DNA of 64,000 nt from Circinella minor (taxonomy: Eukaryota; Mucoromycota; Mucoromycetes; Mucorales; Lichtheimiaceae), in NCBI GenBank assembly GCA_016758965.1, contig JAEPRB010000068.1, forward strand, positions 1-64,000, written 5' to 3'. Shown here one piece after another: positions 22,801-36,432 of this stretch (positions are counted from its first letter, which is position 1; each line of letters opens with the position of its first letter). The translations under genes and the position numbers were made by a program. The notes beneath the pieces were generated by a model. The model saw nothing but the letters and a program-made list of their open reading frames with translations. It made no database searches and had not been told where the DNA came from.

Positions 22801-24987
22801 AAAAGACATACCTGGAAAACAATATATTCATTCATTTAATTCCACCTTCAGAGTTTTTTTTTTCAAACATTCTTTGTATTGGATACGTAATGGCTATAAA
22901 AAAAAATAAAAGAATAAAGAAAACCGAATTACTCATAGTAACTATCTTTCGAGATTAGCCTTTCCACCATACAGTAGGGAGTTGTTATCAAAACTTTCTT
23001 GTGGTTCATGTCACAACGAATTGTAAAGTACAGACATATACTTAAAAATATCGAATGGAAATGAGATCAAGAAGATTATTATCTAGTATACGCCATCACA
23101 TATAATAAAGCAAAAGATCCATTTATCGACGATAAAGGGCTAACAATGTCGACATTATTTTTAATTTAATTGAAAAAAAAGAATACTCGAAAACCCTCGT
23201 TTTTGCTCTTATAATAACATAAATATGAACATACGTACGTAACGAATTATCATTTATTTTCTGCTTTAAACTTTGTACGTACATGCAGTAGGTTCTTTTA
23301 AATACGTACTGAAAAAAAAAATTGAAGTTCTTTTTTCTCTTTGTAACAAGCACAAAAAATTGCAGACTAATAATGTACTATTTTTTATGACTTGATATCA
23401 TTTTAATTATATAAAAAAACACGCTTACCTGTATTCGATTAATATATTATTTATTTTGTTACTTTAGCCTTTTCAATACTTTATCCATTTAGTTTTGTTT
23501 AGTCTACATTCAGAGTAATACTATTTACACATGCAGCGCATTACTATCATTATAAATTCAACTCAAAATCACAATAAGCATCAATAAGGCGAATAACCTG
23601 AAACATGTTGTTGTTCATTTTCATCAATATTTCACTTATAAGTACATGTATTTTTCTTTTAAAGAAAAAAATAAGTGAGGACAACCATCCTTGAGAAGAA
23701 TAATTAAGATGGAGATATGTGTATAAAATAACATAGCTAACTAATTATTTAATAACAATTGACAGGTCATGCCACCACACTCGACAATATACTAATATAG
23801 TTTGCTTAACTATATTGTACTATATATTATTTTTTCTTTTAGTTTAATTTTATACTGACTAATTTTCAAAGGAAAAATATTATTTTCAGTTATTTAAATT
23901 TATTTATTAATAACCGTTCCACTGTAGTTGGCTCGGGTAAGCAAATATAACGTGTAATATTGTAATACATATCAAAAGTAAAAGCATTTTATTACCATGT
24001 TACAAGGTATATATTTAGACATAACTCTTATTTGAGTTATTATGCCAACTATTCCATTTTCACATAAAGAACATTTATGGAAAAGTACATTATTTCCGCG
24101 CCGCCTTAAGCAAATCACTATGACCTGGGAATTTCTGTAACCAAAATAGTCTCCTTCCTTTAAATTGTGTTAATGTGTTACTGTTTTCGACTGTATACAT
24201 TTGATGAGTTTATAATTAAACATGCAATGATCTAGAACGAGTCAAAGCTTTTTTTTTTCTGTTTTGCGGACTAGATGTTTTTTTTTAAAAAAAAGATCCA
24301 ACCTTCCGAATGTTTGAACAAATGATATAGCGTAACAAGAAAGATCCATATATATCACACGAGCTACCTGTAATGCTTGTCATTATAAGTTGGCATTTGA
24401 TACTTTCTCAAAGATCAAATCTTAACAATATATAGACTGCCAAGTACTATTATTGTAAAAAAGTATTGTGTATGGCAACCATGACAAATACAAGATGTTC
24501 ATGTTAATATCTAATAAAAATAAATTCTACATGAATAATACGTAGAAAGTTTTTGTTTTTATTATTTCTGAGAATAATTAGATTATTTTCTTTAATGGTA
24601 AAAGAAAGTTTGTTGAATATATGGGTGTATATAAAAAATAAAAAAGATAGGGAATATTACAATAATTAGAATAATGAAAAACAAGCACCTTTTTTCTGCT
24701 TCTGAATACAAGTATAGGAAGAGAAAAACTGATGTATGTTTTCTCAATCTAAGTCTTTAATAAATAAACAAAGGTAATAAGTTATCAAAAAATAAATAAA
24801 ACGTTTGCATGAATTTGAAAAAAAAAATGTGTTGAAGTGAATTGTTTTGTATGTTAGTGCTGGTAAATAGGGTGAAGGGGAATGTATAAATAATAATAAT
24901 GGTAAGTGAGTATTTGTTATTACAATAAATAAATAAATAAAAGAGGAAATAGAGGGGGAAAAATATTAATTAGAAGTTTTTTTTTCT
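19858..24987. other. 5.1-kb intergenic, no supported gene
   Basis: AT-rich DNA with poly-A/T runs and scattered short frames of low-complexity composition. It contains the 5' region of one MFS gene and the 3' flank of the other. No RNA gene or repeat family was recognised. Confidence 0.6.
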
Positions 24988-27395
24988 TTAAAGACGATAA
25001 ATGAAATTAGGGTTCTCTCTATCCGTCAAATCCTCCATTTGTTCTCCACCACGGACGTTTGTAATACCACGAGCCAAACGCTCCTTGTTAATATTGTCCA
25101 TGTTTCTACGAGCTAACCAGAATACAACGATACAGATAACGTTGGCTGCGATGTATCCGATCATACCACCGATATAAAGTGGTGCCTAAAAAACCATTTG
25201 ATATTATTATTTTTTAGTTATGGCTCATTCACAATGATATTTTTTTTTCTTAATTGGAAAACGATTCAAACCTGACTTTGAACCATCATAAGGGGTCCTA
25301 CAAAGTTACCAATCTATTTTAAATAATAATAATAATAACAAGAATTAATTAACAAGAATTTTATCATATTCTGAGAGTACACAACAGATAACAATAACAA
25401 ATCATCGATTCAAATTTCTTCTTGATCAAATGATAGATTTGATTATATAAAACGTGTGTGAGAATAAAGCACAAAATTCCCAAAATAATACTTTACCGTA
25501 TAGAAAACAATGACAGAGCTACTATAAAAAAGCTTCTTTGTATAACCATTGACATTGTTGGCAAGAGATGAAAGGAACATGACATAGGCAGCAGCGTAAG
25601 CCCAGCAAAGATACAAACCGAGTAATTTAGCCTTGGGGACAGGGATGGCAATAAGTAAAACTAAACCAATGATGGCAAAGATAAGCATTACAATTGCACA
25701 ATACAAGGTATTGCCATATTTGTTATTATACCAAAGAATGATAACAATGTAAATAATATCGACAACACCAGAAGGTACAGTAAGCAAAATGGCTTCAACA
25801 CCCTAAAAATATATAGTAATATATGTGAAGATGAGTAAGAATGGAGATATTCTAGAATATATGTTTACCACAGACTGTATGTGTGTTTATATTCATAGTA
25901 AAAATATATATATTTTTTACATAAACATATCTGCATGTTGAACTTTAAATATAAATAAATAAAATGATTATTGTATAATACTTACAGTGAAACCGAAACC
26001 CTTTGTAATGATGGCACTGAATGTGTTCAAGGCACCATTCTGGAAATTAATCAACATGGAAGCAATACAGAAGAAATAATAACGAGGTTCCTTCAAAGAT
26101 TCAGTGATATGACTCCATTTGATTTCCTTGGTGACAACGGTAGTATTATCACGTTGACGTTCATCAACAATTTGCAACTGTTCAGGAGTCAACTTTAAGA
26201 ATCGAGAACGAGGATTATCGATGAGACAGACAAAGATGACAATACCAAAGAACATGGTAATTGCACCGAGAATAATCATCAACCTATATTATAATTTTAC
26301 GTGAGAATTTAACAATAATATATAAAATAACGTGCTAATTACCAAAAAAAAAAATGTTATGTTGTATTTACCATTGCCAAGAAGCATGACCCATAACACC
26401 TTCCATGTGGCCAATACCGTAACCAATAAAACCACCAACAGCCATGGCAACACCATTGCAAATATAAACAACACCAAGACGGGCAGCTTGTTCTTTACGA
26501 CGATACATGGCACTGATCAACATGATACAGCATGGATACATGGCTGCTTCAAAGAAACCCAATAAGAAACGCAAACCGGCCAATTGGGCAAAGTTTTTGG
26601 CTTCAAAAGTGATAGACAATACCAAACCCCAGAAAATAATCAAGACACCAGTATATTTTCCAAGAGGCATACGTTGGAGAAGATATTGATTGGGAACCTA
26701 TAGCAATACGAATTATATATGTAAGTTCATTGGGATAATGATTTGAGTGGATTGAGAGAGAGAAGGGAATTTTCATGTTTCTTACTTGATAGACAAGGTA
26801 ACCGAGGTAAAACAGTGAACCGAGCCAACTGAATTCAGTACCAGTGATACCTAATTAGCAAAAAAAAAAAAAGATTAAATTGTTAACTCGCTGTTAGTGA
26901 CAAGTTTGAGCCCTGAATTCAGAATATTATATATGTTATTAGTAAAACTATATAAATTACCTGTATCTTCTTTCAAAGTCAATGCACCAGCATAATTCAA
27001 AGCACTCTTGTCAAAGAACTATTATTATTATTTTTTTAGATCGATTAGAAATCAAATGGTTAGATCGTGTGTGAAAAAAAATTATCTCGATTTTAATGGG
27101 GGGGGGGAGTTGTTTTTTTTACCTGAAGGAAATTCAAAATAGCAACAAATGGCATAACATAAATAAAATCCAATTTGCGAACATACTGTTTTTCAGCGTC
27201 TGACTTGACATAGATACGATCACCTCGAGCATCAAACTCTTCAGTTGCTTCATTTGATGAAGAAGATGTATCAAGATAGTCACGAGCGGAAGCCTTTTCG
27301 TCAATGACACTCGTTTTTTCTTCAACAGTTGTTGTAGTAGTATATTCGATTTTTTGGCCCTCCTCGACCGTATATTCTACCTTTGAATCGGTCAT
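24988..27395 (-). CDS. MFS transporter, paralogue of the 17.5-kb gene (ACS family)
   Basis: Exons: 27395-27123, 27018-26961, 26850-26786, 26697-26372, 26283-25986, 25802-25497, 25313-25272, 25185-24988; 1566 nt, 521 aa. The N-terminus is Thr/Glu-rich (TTTTTVEEKTSVIDEKAS), probably cytosolic, followed by VRKLDFIYVMPFVAILNFL (TM1) and FFDKSALNYAGAL. It has the same family signature, RFLLGFFEAAMYPCCIMLI then MYRRKEQAAR, and LIDNPRSRFLKL in the central loop. Compared with its paralogue it lacks the intron after AARLG and has two extra ones (inside the 123-nt second exon, split 58+65, and after VQSQ). Substrate unknown. The two genes likely come from a local duplication, old enough for intron turnover. 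Confidence 0.92.
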
Positions 27396-30300
27396 TTTTA
27401 TTTAAGTTATTATTATTCTCGTCGTCAAACGAAGAAAAAAAAATAAGACGGGAGAGTGAGAAAATAGGAAAGAGAAAAAAAAAAAGGGAAATAAAAATTC
27501 GAATCCAAAAAAAAAAAGAGAGAAAAGAAAAATAAAAATGTTTTTTGTTGATAAATAAAATAAAAAAGATAATGTGCTACAATGAAAAGTAAAGTTTATG
27601 GTACTTATGAAGATTTTGTAATGGTGTTATACTGAGCGGAGAGAAGGGAGGGATAAAATAATTACGAATACTTTTTTTTAAGGTTGATGGCCAATGCCAC
27701 TTATTTTGTTGATCCGCTCAATTATTTGCCGCAAAAAAACACATTAAAGTGGTCGCAGTATCATTTTTTTATGGTAAGAGGAAAAAGAGGGTGCAGAGAT
27801 GTACATTGGAAAAAGTGCTGCCATTATGACTGTGCGTTCATGAACCCGCGCATTAGGGGAACTAAGAATATAGCATACGAGTTTTTTTTATGAGGTCTTG
27901 TACGATTCCTTCTTAGACATCTGTTATGTGTAATAAATAATGCATATGTACAACAAATACATGTCTTTTCAACCAAAAAAGAATTTTAACCCAAATCTAT
28001 TATCACGTTTTTTCTTTTCTGATAGGTATTACAAAATGGTGTGTGTGTGTATACATATGTGCATTACTGTTTTATCTTCTTTCACACCCTCGGAGATGAG
28101 GATGAAGGGTCAAAAAGTAACACAAAAAACCAACTACACTTTTTATGGATTTTTTTACTACAGAAACACAAGACGGGTGGTTAAAATCTTGTGCTTTATT
28201 TTTCCAAACTTTTTTAAATCAAGAATAAATAAAAAAGAAAAATAGACCGCGCAACAAAGTGGTACATAAAAAATAAGTTCTTCTTTTACCAAAAAAAAAA
28301 AAAAAAAATCGAAAATGGAACCTAATCTATCAAATGTGGCACTTGTGCGTCAAATATTCTGACTGAGAGGAAAGTAAGAATAAGAAAGAAAAAACACTAT
28401 GCTATTTTGAAGCATATGGAGCATAACCCGTGTCCCAGGAAACCGTAATCTTTTACATATTTACTCTTTATTTATGCATGTTTAATTTTTTTTCTTATAG
28501 AAAATAAAAACAAAGAGTAGAAAAAGACATTTTGTAAGTTGCTATCAGTGTTAACTATATTTTGTACTTTTTTTTTTTTTTTTTTGATTCCGCTGATATA
28601 TAATATTCTCTGTAAAACATGATCTGATTAAACTATTAGTGAAAAATTAGAGCGTATTAGCTAAACATTTTTTTCTCTCTCCTTTTCCTTGATTATGGGT
28701 AAGAACAAACGTGTTTGTGATTGTTTTCAGAATATAATAATAATTATTTATACCATGTATTCTCATATTTATTTTCCGTTATTTAATATATATACATTTA
28801 CTATTGTAGAGTTGATTATATTACAAGATTTATTATAGTCCCTTCAAACTCTTGGTGCTATATTTAAAAACCCTGCTGTTTTGATTCCTGGTATACTCAG
28901 CAGCAGTGATGGTAAAACAAAAACTCCTTTCAAGGTCTTCACAAAAAAAAACTGTGGAGTGAATTACGTTTTCTTTTTTTATACATCTTTGAACTTTTTT
29001 TCTTCTTCTTTGGATTCATGAACAGATCAAGTAACTATATATATACAACACTTTTACTTTTTCAAAATGTTACTATGATTTTTTTAAGAAAGAAATGCTG
29101 AATGAAAATATAGAGTGTTTTTGTATTATATACAAAATGGCAAAAAAAAAAAAAGGTTAATTAAAAGTTTTGCTCTTCTTGTTTTGTTCTTGTTGTTGGG
29201 GTAGTACAAGACCCAATTTAAGCTTGTGATCAAAAATATGTGCATTGTTATCCATTTAAGACACAGACAGCCAATCATGTTTTTTTGTTTTAGTCAACTA
29301 AAAAAAACCATTGAAGTCGTTTGTTGTTGTTAATTGAAATCTTATTGCTCTTAGAGTCGGTTCAGTAACTAGAACTTGGGGATATACCCAAACAAGTTTT
29401 GTATATGAAAAAAAAAATGCAAAATGGAACCCAATTCATGATTATTTTTTTTTCTTTCGCATAAAAAAAAAACCTTATTTTGATAAGCTTTTTCCATATA
29501 TTCTTATTTCTTTCCTCCGACACTTCCGATGATCTTTTTGAACATTCTGACTCAAAATCAAGATGAAGGTCGATCTGTTTATGTTTATATGATAGATCCT
29601 TTTTTAATTAATGAGGCTGTTGTTATGTTAGTTTAATATGATTCTTGTCATTGCTTATTACGAGTAAGATAGTCATGGGGGGAAGAAGCAAAAAAAAATT
29701 GATGCCTTAAGCGTCACGTGGAACCAATCAAACAGAGGTTTCTATAAGTGTGTGCTACATATAAAAAGAAAGAGAAGTTGATTCACCGTTTATCATATCA
29801 GAAAAACCGTTAGATCGGTTCAGTAAGTAAAAAGGGAAAACAAACTTGATATCCATAACGTATTCTATATACTAGATTTTTAGACTGCTTTTGCGTATTA
29901 TAATTATTTATTTTTGCGCATTAACCTTTTTTTTTACAAATAAACTTCTTACAATATTCACCTACTTCAGAAAATATGTTGTAATACATAGTTATTTCTT
30001 ATTAATCTTAATATTCAATGCCATTATCAAATATATTTAAGAACATTATCATTGTCCATTTTCGAAATAATTTTATACGTATGCGCAAAAATCAGTATAA
30101 GAAAAACTTGACATGGAGTGTCAAATAAATCAAAGCTTTTTTTTTTTTTGGTTCCGCAAAAAATTTGTGCTAAATATATTATCAAAATAGATAAGATATA
30201 TGGAAAAGAGTCTCTTTTTTTGTCCCCTTTGTTTTTCATAGCACTATGAATGGTGTAAATCACATTTAACTTTCCAACATTGGGGAGGTAAACTGTACCA

Positions 30301-32370
30301 CTAATTGATTCAATCATATTGTTCTATAAATATATAAGAGATCGATGGCTTTGAAGTGTGTATTATCTCACAACCCAACCAGTGTTTGTTAATTTATATT
30401 AGTCATCATATGGGACAAGAAAATGTTGCCAAGGTAGCGACTATGCAAAAGCCAAACCTTATAATCCAAAATTATTACCATAGCTACAGGATTATTGGTC
30501 GACACTATGGCATGAGGAAAGCTGCTGTTGCTATGCTACCTTCCTCTAAAATAATAAATATTAGCGTACGTATCACATTATTTCATCTTGCTTCTGTTAT
30601 TACTATTTCTCTTCCAAATAAATGCTTTTGTTAAAAAAGAAAAGATATCATATTCACTTAGTAGGCATAATACCGTGACCTGTTCTATGGGATGGTCCTG
30701 TATTTTCATACTATATGTGATAAATATGGAGTACCAAACAATTAATGTAAAATCTTTATTCAATTGATCCATGAATAAGTAGATGATTTTTTTTTACGTC
30801 TTTTTATTCAATTAATCAGCATTATATTGCAGTTTATTATGATGATTGTATTTTCTTTTCCGTTGATACGTACACAGTAAACAATCAAAAAATAATGCAT
30901 ACTTCTAAAGAACTTCTCAATAAGATCATTGGTGGTTATTAAACCTAAATGAATCTGCTGGTTGGGTCTTTTTTCGGTTGCATGCTCAAGGCTTTGTTTC
31001 GCGTTCCATTCAGAAATATAATTAAAACAATATTTTATCTTTAGAAATGATTTAAGTATCGTTATATCTTGTCTTGACGTCAGTGATTTAGTTGAAAGTT
31101 TTATATTTATACAGCTATCATGTTAAAACTAATGATCATATCCTACTAAGTGGGAAGGGGCTGATATGGGATTCTTTTATGATCATTATTATTTTTGATT
31201 ATGTAAGTACTGTACGTATTCAAAAGCACTATATTTTATTCTTAACAGCAGAAATATAGAATTTCGAATATTGTGTTTTGTTTGACATCAAGTACGTACA
31301 TAGGTATGACTGTATAGTTTTATAATATTTTTAGATTTTAAGCAAATCATTGTGGTATCATCAAACAAAAGTGACAGTTAATATCTTTTCATTTGTAAAA
31401 TAGTACAGTATGATGAAGTAACAAAGGTAAAAACGGATGAAATTTTATTAAAGCTATTTTACAAAACACTAATAATAGGAGTAATAAAAAAGACTATACT
31501 CAATTTGTTTTACTTTATCATATAAGATAAAAAGCAGGTTTATAAAGTCAAAGGGAACGCAAGGGCCACTTTTTTTTTTTCACAAAGCCAAGTTTTTTCA
31601 ATTTGAAACTTGGGATCGGAGTAAAGCTATAATATGTATATTATAACTCTAAAAGTCTTTGCTAAAATTCTTGACTTTCCCTTTTGCCTTTTCTTTTTCT
31701 TTTCATACATCTATAATTTATTATTTCTCGGATATGATTTATCATATAAATGTAAAGAAATTTTTTTTTAAAAAAAAGATAAGAGATATAACATGAACTT
31801 TTTACTTTTTAATAAAGTAAATACTTGTTTATTTGGATGACCACAAAAAACGTGCTAAAAAATATTTCAAATAGAAGGTCATGCGTACAATAAGATCGGC
31901 AGTTCTCGGAGAGGAGCAAACACTCTTTTTTTTCTAAAAAAAAAAAAAAAAAAAAGTGTGGAGAAAAAAGAAAAAAGATAGGATGATAAAAATTCATTAA
32001 TAATATGAAAACGCGTATTCTATTTTCAAATATTTCTTTCTTTTTTTTATATACTTCTTTAACTTTATTTATAAAATGAATTTATTAATTATAAAACAAC
32101 CTCAAGGTATACTTTTTTTTTTATATATATCATTATTTGATTTTCACGAAAAAAAAATGTCCCCTTTCAACCAGGAAATGACCTGTGACTCAAAAATGAA
32201 TTGAAAGGGGAATTTTTTTTAATCAATTGTTTACGAAACTCATAATATTCTTCTCTCTTCTTCTTTATTTCTCCTTTCATTTTTCATTTTTTTTTACTAT
32301 CTTTTTATTAAAAAAAAACCGGGCTTTTGCATATTTTTTATATTTCTAATAATAATAATAAAAAGTAAGC
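27396..32370. other. 5-kb intergenic, no supported gene
   Basis: Poly-A/T-rich non-coding DNA. Frames such as 27684-27893 and 30356-30634 (+) have no motif or splice context that I can defend. The last about 150 bp before 32371 is a T/C-rich 5' region of the phosphatase gene. Confidence 0.55.
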
Positions 32371-33915
32371 ATGGCACGACAATATGTCCAACGCTTATCA
32401 ACTTTTTCTCAACTATCACAATGGAGTGTTGCGAAACCATTATTGACTCCTTCATTAACATGTTTACGACCTACTATTAATCCTCAACGATTACTTACTT
32501 TTAGTGCTCAACAACAACAACAACAACAGCAGCAACAACAGCAACAACAAAACCAATCAACAACAAAACAATCTATACAAACGGGTACTATATTTGATAC
32601 AACTAATAATACACCACCATCTCCAACTTTGGATCGGTTATTTAACGATGTACAACTGAAACAAATGCCTCCAAACACTTCAACAATTGCTGAAGCTGTT
32701 CACAATAAGAACAATAATAATAATAATGTTGGTGCATTAGAAGATAATAAACAACAAATAGATCCAAAAGAAGGAGCAACAGATTGCTTTCAGTTTATAG
32801 TCCACGCAGCATGGCATGCAAAAAATCGTAATCCAAAACAACGTCAAAGTGAAGATAAACTTCCGTATTGGAAAAGATCTAAAGTGGGCAATGTAGATGC
32901 TGGTGAAGATGCATTTTTTCATACTTGTACTCCGTATGGTATGGCATTAGGTGTTGCTGATGGTGTAGGAGGTTGGGCTGAAGCAGGTGTTGATCCAGGT
33001 AAAATATTTACATATAATCAATTACAAACAGATATACAATATATACTTATTTTTCATTAATATCTAACTTTTTTTTTGCCTTTTTATACAGCTATTTTTT
33101 CATGGACATTAATGAATAATGCAGCTGGTGTAGCAAAAAAAGCTGAACAAAGTCCCCCTATTCATGCATTACAGATTTTGGATACAGCATTTCATCAATT
33201 ACGACGTGGTGGTAAAGTTGCAGCAGGAAGTAGTACAGCATGTATTCTCAACTTGTGTAAAATTACTGGTGAAATGACAAGTGTTAATTTAGGCGATAGT
33301 GCTTTTGTATTAATACGTGATGAAAAAATTGTATATGAAAGTCCAAGTCAACAACATTATTTTAATTGCCCGTAAGTGTGTTTTTTTTTTGTATATACTT
33401 TTTTTGTGTGAAATTAAGCTGATAACTGATAATCATATATATATATATGTATAGGTATCAGCTGACTGTGGTACCGGATACTTATCCTGATAGGGATAGT
33501 TTTGTAACAGATATGCCAAAAGATGCAGACCAAAAGACTTTTTTCTTAAAAGATAACGATATCATTTTATTAGCAACAGATGGTTATTTTGATAATGTTT
33601 ATCCACAAGAAACATTATCAATTGTTAATTCAGAAATGAAAAAAATGGGTCATTCATCTTCTTCAACAAATATAACGGATGAAGAAATAGCAGCAGCAGT
33701 AAGATTAATGACAAAGAATTTAACTGATACAGCAAGAAGATATAGTTTAGATCCAAAACGTTTGAGTCCTTGGGCACGAGATGCAAGAGCGCATGGAAGT
33801 AATTATCGTGGTGGTAAAGTTGATGATATTACTTGTATTGTAACACTTGTAAGAGGACTTCAAGGATCATCAACAAATACAAATGTAACAACAGCAACAA
33901 CAACAACAACAACAA

Positions 33916-33964
<49 letters not shown>

Positions 33965-33968
33965 TTAA
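32371..33968 (+). CDS. PTC7: PP2C-family protein phosphatase, mitochondrial Ptc7/PPTC7 type
   Basis: Mn/Mg-dependent Ser/Thr phosphatase; family members act in mitochondria (yeast Ptc7 promotes coenzyme Q synthesis). Exons: 32371-32998, 33092-33371, 33455-33968; 1422 nt, 473 aa. The basic, hydroxylated N-terminus (MARQYVQRLSTFSQLSQWS) suits a mitochondrial presequence and is followed by a polyQ run at residues about 47-60. Catalytic-core motifs in order: AGEDA near 183, VADGVGGWAEAG near 195, AAGSSTACI near 255, NLGDSAF near 276, LLATDGYFDN near 340, and DDITCIV near 434, which together supply the metal-binding aspartates. Oddity: the C-terminus is a pure repeat, eight Thr then fourteen Ala before a final Asp, encoded by (ACA)n(GCA)n. 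The gene converges on the Herp-like gene about 960 bp away. Confidence 0.93.
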
Positions 33969-34929
33969 AAATAACCACCAATTATTTAATTCCTTTCAAT
34001 TTTTTTTTTGTTTCACGTTCCTTATTACTCTCTAACACGTAACAGTTTATCATTTTTTATATACAGCCCTCTCAATCCTCCTCTCATTTTTGGTTTTTTT
34101 TTTCTATACTATCATTATCATTATCAATATTATTATTCTTATATATATATATATATATATCCACAATTCACATTATATATTATCATGCAACAAAAACAAC
34201 ACAACACAACACAATACAGCATTCAATTTTTTATTATTACTATTATTTATATTACACCAATTATATAAGCATATTGTTTTTATCACTGTCACCATCACCA
34301 CTTTTTCTTTTCCCTCTCCTCCTCTCCCTCTTCTTTTTCGATCAAATTTCCCCAATTCGCATTTATATTTCATAACAATATAACATATACATACTTAAAA
34401 TAGAATGTAATACGAATTTTAGAAAAAAATATATATGAAAATATAATTTGGATTTAAAAAAATAACTATTTTTTTTTCCCTTTTAGTAATCATTGTTGTA
34501 TCAGATTATGTACGTGACTTTTTTAAAACAAGTGGATAATTTATTGATCATCCGTTTTACGTAATAATTATATAAGGACCGTGAAAGATGAATGTTGGAG
34601 CATATCTTTATTACGTACTCGATTCTTTTTTTTTATCTCACAACAATAGTTTTGAAATAAGATATATATATATATATATATGAGCTTTATATATACAAAA
34701 AGAGTGTTATATAAATATTGAATTTTTTTAATAAATATATTTTATATGTATATAAGAGGAAGGGGAAGTATTGAGGAGGGGGGAATAATACAGGAAATAA
34801 AACTGTGTGATGTATTATTATTATTATTACTATTATTAAATAACCTTTTTTTTTCTTATCTGCTCTTTTCCTTATCATTTATCCATCATCGTTTATTTGA
34901 TAACAGTGTATCTAATAACACTGAATATT

Positions 34930-36432
34930 TTAAATACCTTCCCAATCATTTTGTCCATTATCTAAAGCTTGAGCAATACGCGCGTCATGTCCATAATTAG
35001 GCCATAATGATGCAATAAATGTATATGCCCCACGTTTTATTGTTCCAAGTAATGTAGTAGGTCGTTGTTGCCGTTGTTGTTGTTGACCTGAAGAAGATCC
35101 AGCTTGTTCATTTGGATTACTTGGTTGAGGTGTTGTTGGAGCAGATGGAGGATTATCATTATTATTATTATTATTATTGTTATTATTATTATTACCGTTA
35201 GTAGCTGGTGCAGGCTGTTGTTGTGGTTGTGGAGCTGGAGGTTGTTGCTGAGGATGATGAGGTTGAGGTCGATTTAAATCTTCAGGACGTACACGTTGAA
35301 TAACAAATCGCAATCGTCCCGTTTGATATAAAAAGAAGATAAATGCCAATACATGGAAAAATAAAATACGTTCTAAACTTGCATCTTGACAAAGAATGAA
35401 TAAAATAAAAATAAGTTTTAATGCAAGCCAAATAGATGTGGCCCGTATTCTTCCTTGAATATGAACACCACCGCCTTGTGGTTGTTGTGGTAAATGGGGT
35501 AAATGAGGTTGCTGCTGCTGTTGTTGTTGTTGTTGACCATTCATTCCTGTATGAATATGTGGTTGAGGTTGAGGTTGAAATTGATGATTAAAGGTTTGTT
35601 GTTGTATGGGTACTTGTTGTTGTGGTGTAAATGCAGGTACTAGAACAGATGCAAGATAATACTGTCCACTATTTTGTTTTAAAAAAAACATTCAAAGATA
35701 CATAATTTAATAAAATTATATTCTTTCTTTTAATGATGTTGCCAAGAAAAATATGATTATAGAAAACATTACTTACTTTAAAGCAATTACTTGATAACCA
35801 CCGGGTAAAAGGGATGGGTAACCTGGCATCGCGTCTTGTTGCTGTGGTTGTTGAGTAAAAGAGGATTGTTGTTGTGATTCAAAAGTTGTTGATGATTGAG
35901 GTTGTGAAAAAGAAGAAGAATTATTATTTTGTGCTGATATAACATTAGATAAAGGTGAAGGTACGGATGGTCGGGTATTCATATATGGAGAAGTAGTAGT
36001 AGAAGAAGACGATGACGATGAAGTATTGTTCGTAACTGTTGTTGGTTTAACAACTAAATGAAACGTTGGAATAGAATTCACATCGGTCTAAATTACCTCC
36101 CAAAAAAAAAGAAACAGTTAATATATTATTACTTATTTTTAAAATGACAAAAGATAAAAAATATATATTTCTTGGCTTCATCATATAATGACCAATTTTT
36201 ATAACTTTTTTTTTTTGGTTACCTTTTCAAGTATTCTATTCAAAGTATCAGTGTCATTTAGCAATTTACCAGAGAAAATAATACGCTGGTCAGCTACACT
36301 AGGTTGCTTAGGATGAACGGAAAGAATTTGTTGTTTAAGTGAATGAATAGATGCATCTCGTTGTATAGTTAATGTTAAAGTTTCACTCATAGAAGGTGAA
36401 CGAATTTGTACTGTTAATAATTCCCCATCCAT
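34930..36432 (-). CDS. Herp-like ubiquitin-like ER membrane protein (ERAD)
   Basis: Likely ER-membrane scaffold of the Hrd1 ubiquitin-ligase complex, resembling HERPUD1 and functionally yeast Usa1. Exons: 36432-36223, 36087-35777, 35668-34930; 1260 nt, 419 aa. Residues 1 to about 78 form a ubiquitin-like fold (MDGELLTVQIRSPSMSETL, QRIIFSGKLL). A Ser/Thr/Gln-rich linker follows, then GGYQVIALK. A hydrophobic hairpin of two likely membrane segments (SIWLALKLIFILFILC; ILFFHVLAFIFFLYQTGRL) lies about residues 255-302. After it come Pro/Gln- and Asn-rich low-complexity stretches and the tail LLGTIKRGAYTFIASLWPN, which resembles Herp C-termini. Topology N-in/C-in is inferred from the double membrane span. 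Identification rests on domain order; a paralogous Ubl-TM protein such as Dsc-type is the alternative. Confidence 0.8.

Noticed and set aside
28000..32000. tRNA or other RNA genes in the long intergenic regions
   Set aside because: No T-loop-like GTTCGA box with matching A box or stem was found by reading.
35773..36081. Separate 102-codon Ser/Gln-rich gene
   Set aside because: It is the middle exon of the Herp-like gene, joined by clear splice sites at 36087 and 35777.
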